In this document: positions 62,701 to 64,000 of the stretch, in pieces
Layout of the letters: each line of letters opens with the position of its first letter
Position numbering within the stretch: position 1 is the stretch's first letter
NCBI RefSeq assembly: GCF_028583425.1
Contig: NC_072792.1
Location: 158,540,676 to 158,604,675, forward strand
From: Eublepharis macularius
Taxonomy: Eukaryota; Chordata; Lepidosauria; Squamata; Eublepharidae
DNA: 64,000 nt
Reading direction: 5' to 3'
Translations under genes and position numbers: made by a program
Notes under the pieces: generated by a model
What the model saw: only the letters and a program-made list of their open reading frames with translations
Databases searched by the model: none
What the model was told of the DNA's origin: nothing

Positions 62701-63829
62701 GTTATATCAATCTACCGTTGTAACAATAAATGCAGCAGGTTCTCTGAACTTCGTGCTTTTTTTAAAAAAAGTCTCTACCCTATTCCATTGTAGAGATGAC
62801 TTTTTCCTTGCCTCTGAAAGAGAAAGGGCTAGATACTTTTTAAAAAAATGTAAGCTGAGAATTCAGAGAATCTGCAGCATGTATTGTTAATATGTTATGA
62901 AAATAACAATGGAAAACAATTGTGAAAGACCTAGGGACCCTGGGGAGGAGGGGTGGCCTCTTCTGGGGCCAGAAAAAGCAGCAAGATTTTAAAAACCACA
63001 TAACTACTGTTCTGGGCTCTATCCCTACAGAGGTCAGTTTGTCCTGCTGGTGCTGGCCTCTGCCTCCCAGCTCTGGGTCAGCATGGGCGAGGCTCTCTGG
63101 TTTGGACCGGGGGGGGGGGGGGGCTGCTCCTCTTTTAGACTTCCCCATCTATTCATTTTCAGTCTTAAAAAAAAGGAATTTAGCCATGTATCAATAACAT
63201 TATAAGCACACAGAAATTTTTTTTAAAGGGGGCATGTGCTGTGATACCACCAATGACAACACCCTCACTTGAAAGATCCTGATTATTTAAGGCACATGCA
63301 GATCAAAATAAGCTGGCTCCACAACTGTAAAAATGCGAAGGGAGAGCAGATATGTGGAAGAACCACACTCAAACCAATTCCTAAGAAAATCAGGAGTAAG
63401 CCAAGCGTGCAGAAAAGTTGGCCTCAAATATTAAAAATGCCTGCCTGTACTAGTCAGTAGCCCTTAATTTAAAAAAACTTAGAAGGTTCAGGTATTCAGA
63501 TAAGGAATAGTCACGTGGTGGCTGCTTTCTGCTCACCTATCCTCAGGTCATCTGCGATCAGTAGAATTTAGCAAGAAATTGTGTTAAAATTTAAGACTGC
63601 TCATGTATTTTTATTAAGGGATGGAAGCAAGACTATAGAATTCAACAATGGTCAAGAAGAATTGCATACAGCACACTTCAAGAGGCGCAAGTATCCTGAT
63701 GGCACCACCAAGACTGTATATGCTAATGGATGCCAAGAAACAAAATATGCCTCTGGTCGAGTAAGAGTTAAGGACAAGGATGGCAAAGTTATAATGGACA
63801 CCCTCCCACAAATGACACTTGCATGTTGA
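41337..63829 (+). CDS. CENPJ: CENPJ / CPAP, centrosomal protein controlling centriole length (complete, 16 coding exons)
   Basis: CPAP (SAS-4 homologue) binds tubulin and STIL at the centriole and sets centriole elongation; its human loss causes primary microcephaly (established). The joined exons give 1334 residues in one frame, against 1338 in human. Visible parts are the N-terminal SRAGVILN segment, a Gln/Lys-rich coiled coil (about 138-178), the PN2-3 tubulin-binding region with [14 protein letters not shown] and PFLKRGEGL (K362-R363, the pair equivalent to human K377-R378), a long low-complexity exon 7, a central coiled coil (about 870-1020) and the C-terminal TCP10/G-box beta repeats (about 1150-1320) such as FPNGTRKEV and [11 protein letters not shown], which bind STIL. 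The ATG at 41337 was chosen because the protein aligns there with the human start. The frame is open upstream only from a TTG. Confidence 0.97.
41748..43283. other. CENPJ intron 2
   Basis: No recognised element. Short open frames here lack homology. Confidence 0.4.
43284..43407 (+). CDS. CENPJ: CENPJ exon 3 (N-terminal coiled coil)
   Basis: Encodes a Gln/Lys/Glu-rich helix with [19 protein letters not shown], close to human KRQQLEQLQRLMEEQEKLL. Acceptor AAAAG after a pyrimidine tract, donor GTGAGT, phase 1. Confidence 0.95.
43826..43992. repeat. Inverted-end repeat family, copy 3
   Basis: AACAGAGGCTTAATGGAATG and AAGTGATGTTATATACTTTC, ending TTTTTCTCCAGGCCTGTTGG. Confidence 0.55.
44160..44300. 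repeat. Short repeat with internal duplication
   Basis: CCAGGAAAGCATACTTAAGA occurs twice about 50 bp apart, with an inverted TTTAAGTATGCTTG between them; related AAGTAAATCCCATTTTATTT words occur near 36575, 38300 and 38720. Confidence 0.6.
45117..45368 (+). CDS. CENPJ: CENPJ exon 4 (divergent region)
   Basis: 252 nt, acceptor TTACAG, donor GTACAC. The protein is weakly conserved ([17 protein letters not shown]). The call rests on splice sites and on phase fitting both neighbours. Confidence 0.85.
45885..46585 (+). mobile_element. CR1-type LINE fragment
   Basis: Translated remnants of the LQLVQNSAA and [12 protein letters not shown] boxes, and a 3' end TGAGTCTCAGTGAGATAGG. Broken by frameshifts. 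Confidence 0.75.
46612..46800 (+). mobile_element. 5S-derived SINE, diverged
   Basis: Same tail (GGCAATGGCAAACC to GACTTGACAGCACTTGAC) and a weakened 5S head. Confidence 0.75.
47023..47161 (+). CDS. CENPJ: CENPJ exon 5
   Basis: 139 nt with [10 protein letters not shown] and [10 protein letters not shown], comparable with the QKHRSPGN stretch of human CPAP. Acceptor TTCACAG, donor GTGAGA, ends in phase 2. Confidence 0.88.
47385..47490 (+). CDS. CENPJ: CENPJ exon 6 (PN2-3 start)
   Basis: 106 nt encoding [20 protein letters not shown], the amphipathic helix opening the tubulin-binding PN2-3 region. Acceptor AACAG, donor GTTACG, phase 0. Confidence 0.95.
48061..49627 (+). CDS. CENPJ: CENPJ exon 7 (large central exon, tubulin/microtubule binding)
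   Basis: 1567 nt. It begins with [14 protein letters not shown] (microtubule-binding core), continues through a charged low-complexity stretch, then [17 protein letters not shown] and a conserved acidic [12 protein letters not shown] box, and ends before the coiled coil. Acceptor TTTAG, donor GTAAGT, phase 1. Confidence 0.97.
49628..50963. other. CENPJ intron 7
   Basis: Nothing recognised except a run of 14 C at about 50350-50363. Confidence 0.4.
50964..51093 (+). CDS. CENPJ: CENPJ exon 8 (coiled coil)
   Basis: 130 nt with [20 protein letters not shown] and [11 protein letters not shown], a coiled coil conserved with human. Acceptor TTAG, donor GTAACT, ends in phase 2. Confidence 0.96.
51166..51305 (-). 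mobile_element. tRNA-derived SINE
   Basis: Minus strand CACAGTGGTTAAGTGGTTCG with box B GGTTTGAATCCCAC, ending in CTGTGTTGGGCTAGCTGAG. Confidence 0.8.
51781..52155 (-). other. Unexplained antisense open frame in CENPJ intron 8
   Basis: A stop-bounded frame of 124 codons with protein-like composition ([33 protein letters not shown]). It ends 11 bp before the CENPJ exon 9 boundary, on the opposite strand. No family was recognised. It could be a processed pseudogene fragment, an exon of an antisense gene, or chance. Confidence 0.3.
52167..52332 (+). CDS. CENPJ: CENPJ exon 9 (coiled coil)
   Basis: 166 nt with [19 protein letters not shown] and [16 protein letters not shown]. Acceptor TTTCAG, donor GTAACT, phase 0. 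Confidence 0.97.
53052..53160 (-). mobile_element. 5'-truncated copy of the 636-937 SINE family
   Basis: Reverse complement of the 3' half of that SINE (GGCAAACCACCCC to GGACTACC). Confidence 0.8.
53865..54101 (+). CDS. CENPJ: CENPJ exon 10 (coiled coil end)
   Basis: 237 nt, 79 residues: [19 protein letters not shown], then [18 protein letters not shown]. Acceptor TTAAG, donor GTAAGT, phase 0. Confidence 0.96.
54766..54926 (-). mobile_element. 5S-derived SINE interrupted by the Penelope-like element
   Basis: Minus strand SINE with the words AAGCTAAGCAGGG and GTACTTGGATGGG. It resumes at 56823 for about 45 bp. Confidence 0.8.
54963..55314 (-). repeat. Left inverted arm (PLTR-like) of the Penelope-like element
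   Basis: Reverse complement of 56455-56804 with only scattered differences. Minus strand reading runs from AAGTGAGTTTTTACTCACGA outward to the left. Confidence 0.9.
55290..55322 (-). ncRNA. Hammerhead-like motif in the Penelope-like arm (degenerate)
   Basis: Minus strand GATGA, a stem AGTGAGT-TTT-ACTCAC, then GAAAC, as between the two core boxes of hammerhead ribozymes known in Penelope-like arms. The expected CTGATGA box reads AGGATGA, so activity is doubtful. Confidence 0.35.
55626..55810 (-). pseudogene. Penelope-like GIY-YIG endonuclease, C-terminal fragment
   Basis: Minus strand frame ending [19 protein letters not shown] and SCFL, the typical C terminus of Penelope-like ORFs. Only about 60 residues remain. 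It belongs to a copy oriented opposite to the RT fragment. Confidence 0.75.
55804..56460 (+). pseudogene. Penelope-like reverse transcriptase, N-terminal fragment
   Basis: Open frame of 218 residues with Penelope-type motifs: [33 protein letters not shown] and [12 protein letters not shown]. It stops before the catalytic YxDD region, where it meets the terminal arm, so it cannot encode an active RT. The true left boundary is near 55815. Confidence 0.85.
56455..56804 (+). repeat. Right inverted arm (PLTR-like) of the Penelope-like element
   Basis: Plus strand copy of the left arm. It starts exactly where the RT fragment ends, so the RT stop codon (56458-56460) is supplied by the arm. Confidence 0.9.
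57220..57319 (+). CDS. CENPJ: CENPJ exon 11 (linker)
   Basis: 100 nt encoding a Ser/Thr/Lys-rich linker. Acceptor TTTTTCAG, donor GTACAA, phase 1. Little conservation; supported by splicing and phase. Confidence 0.85.
57320..59159. other. CENPJ intron 11
   Basis: Apart from the SINE head near 58310, it holds a 13-bp perfect hairpin AGAAACTTTCAGG/CCTGAAAGTTTCT near 58883-58917. No gene. Confidence 0.4.
58310..58378 (-). mobile_element. tRNA-like SINE head
   Basis: Minus strand AGTGGTTGAGCATCTGCTTT and GGTCCCAAGTTCACC resemble tRNA boxes A and B. No tRNA cloverleaf was completed. Confidence 0.55.
59160..59269 (+). CDS. CENPJ: CENPJ exon 12 (linker)
   Basis: 110 nt, [15 protein letters not shown] and onward, corresponding to the basic PPRRSKSAPP area of human CPAP. 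A second AG 4 nt into the exon is a possible alternative acceptor but would break the frame. Donor GTAAGT, phase 0. Confidence 0.85.
60210..60314 (+). CDS. CENPJ: CENPJ exon 13 (acidic linker before G-box)
   Basis: 105 nt ending [16 protein letters not shown], parallel to human IQGEISHPDGK. Acceptor CTTCAG, donor GTAAGA, phase 0. Confidence 0.95.
61320..61460 (+). CDS. CENPJ: CENPJ exon 14 (G-box beta repeats)
   Basis: 141 nt with [15 protein letters not shown] and [12 protein letters not shown], the repeated strand-turn units of the STIL-binding TCP domain. Acceptor ATAG after a T-tract, donor GTACGT. Confidence 0.97.
61546..61630 (+). CDS. CENPJ: CENPJ exon 15 (G-box)
   Basis: 85 nt: [20 protein letters not shown] and LHFSNGQI. 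Acceptor CATAG, donor GTAAAC, phase 1. The intron before it is only 85 bp. Confidence 0.97.
61655..61872 (-). mobile_element. tRNA-derived SINE in CENPJ intron 15
   Basis: Same family as 18690-18942, minus strand; lies in the 342-bp intron between exons 15 and 16. Confidence 0.78.
61973..62093 (+). CDS. CENPJ: CENPJ exon 16 (G-box)
   Basis: 121 nt: [18 protein letters not shown] and [15 protein letters not shown]. Acceptor TTGCAG, donor GTAAGG, ends in phase 2. Confidence 0.97.
62367..63420 (+). repeat. Long dispersed repeat, copy B (CENPJ intron 16)
   Basis: Partner of 29086-30472. A third partial copy seems to begin near 7440 (TTCTGGTCCCATACTGCATC). Confidence 0.65.
63619..63829 (+). CDS. 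CENPJ: CENPJ exon 17 (G-box end, stop codon)
   Basis: Last coding exon: [30 protein letters not shown] and [11 protein letters not shown], then a short tail and TGA at 63827-63829. Acceptor TTAAG. Confidence 0.97.
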
Positions 63830-63917
63830 TTATGTTCTATCTTTTCTTGCTAGCAATCCCAAACCTATTTGCTGAAAAAAATTGTAAAAATTCTGCATTT
63901 GTACATAAGCATTATAA

Positions 63918-63923
63918 AATAAA
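63918..63923 (+). promoter_or_regulatory. CENPJ: CENPJ polyadenylation signal AATAAA
   Basis: A canonical AATAAA about 90 nt after the stop codon suggests a very short 3' UTR ending near 63940. Confidence 0.7.
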
Positions 63924-64000
63924 TTTATTTCTCAGCCATCTTTTGGATGAGCCCTGTAAGTTAATTCAGAACCCATCACTGGAGCAGGCACGTACAGTTC

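Noticed and set aside
63107..63123. Regulatory G-quadruplex
   Set aside because: A single G homopolymer inside a dispersed repeat; more likely slippage or sequencing uncertainty.

Overview
This window is vertebrate nuclear DNA, most likely from a squamate reptile (a lizard). The evidence is two long multi-exon vertebrate genes, CR1-type LINE tails, tRNA-derived and 5S-derived SINEs of the kinds common in squamates, several hAT elements, Penelope-like sequences and a chromodomain Ty3/Gypsy element. The species cannot be fixed from the sequence alone.

Two protein genes lie head to head. On the minus strand, PARP4 (vault poly(ADP-ribose) polymerase) runs from a noncoding first exon near 39.1-39.3 kb down to a last visible exon at 3390-3554. 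Seventeen coding exons give the first 776 residues in one unbroken frame: BRCT domain, helical domain, catalytic domain with an intact H-Y-E triad, and the start of the VIT domain. The rest lies beyond the left edge. On the plus strand, CENPJ/CPAP (centriole elongation factor) is complete, from a noncoding exon ending at 40766 to a stop at 63829. Its 16 coding exons join in frame to 1334 residues. About 1.4 kb separates the two first exons, and two inverted ZNF143-type motifs sit just before CENPJ exon 1.

The introns are full of mobile DNA. A 6.9-kb Tf1/sushi-type Gypsy element (8158-15093, minus strand) is intact: two 417-bp LTRs that read as identical, a 5-bp target duplication, open gag and pol frames, a CCCAAAC frameshift site, an 11-nt self-priming site and a C-terminal chromodomain. 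It landed in the loop of a 16-bp inverted repeat inside a small hAT element. Four other hAT-like elements have 8-bp target duplications (three exact or one mismatch, see entries).

The most unusual theme is a set of insertions built as head-to-head inverted pairs with outward-pointing arms. The clearest is a Penelope-like element at 54927-56805 with 350-bp inverted ends and a 17-bp target duplication. Smaller cases are at 30105-30301 (11-bp duplication plus a related empty site in this window) and 35953-36087 (49-bp perfect arms, 12-bp duplication). Two weaker cases are near 35.1 kb and 41.0 kb. Several carry GAAA boxes next to short stems, reminiscent of hammerhead ribozymes. A 124-codon antisense open frame next to CENPJ exon 9 remains unexplained.
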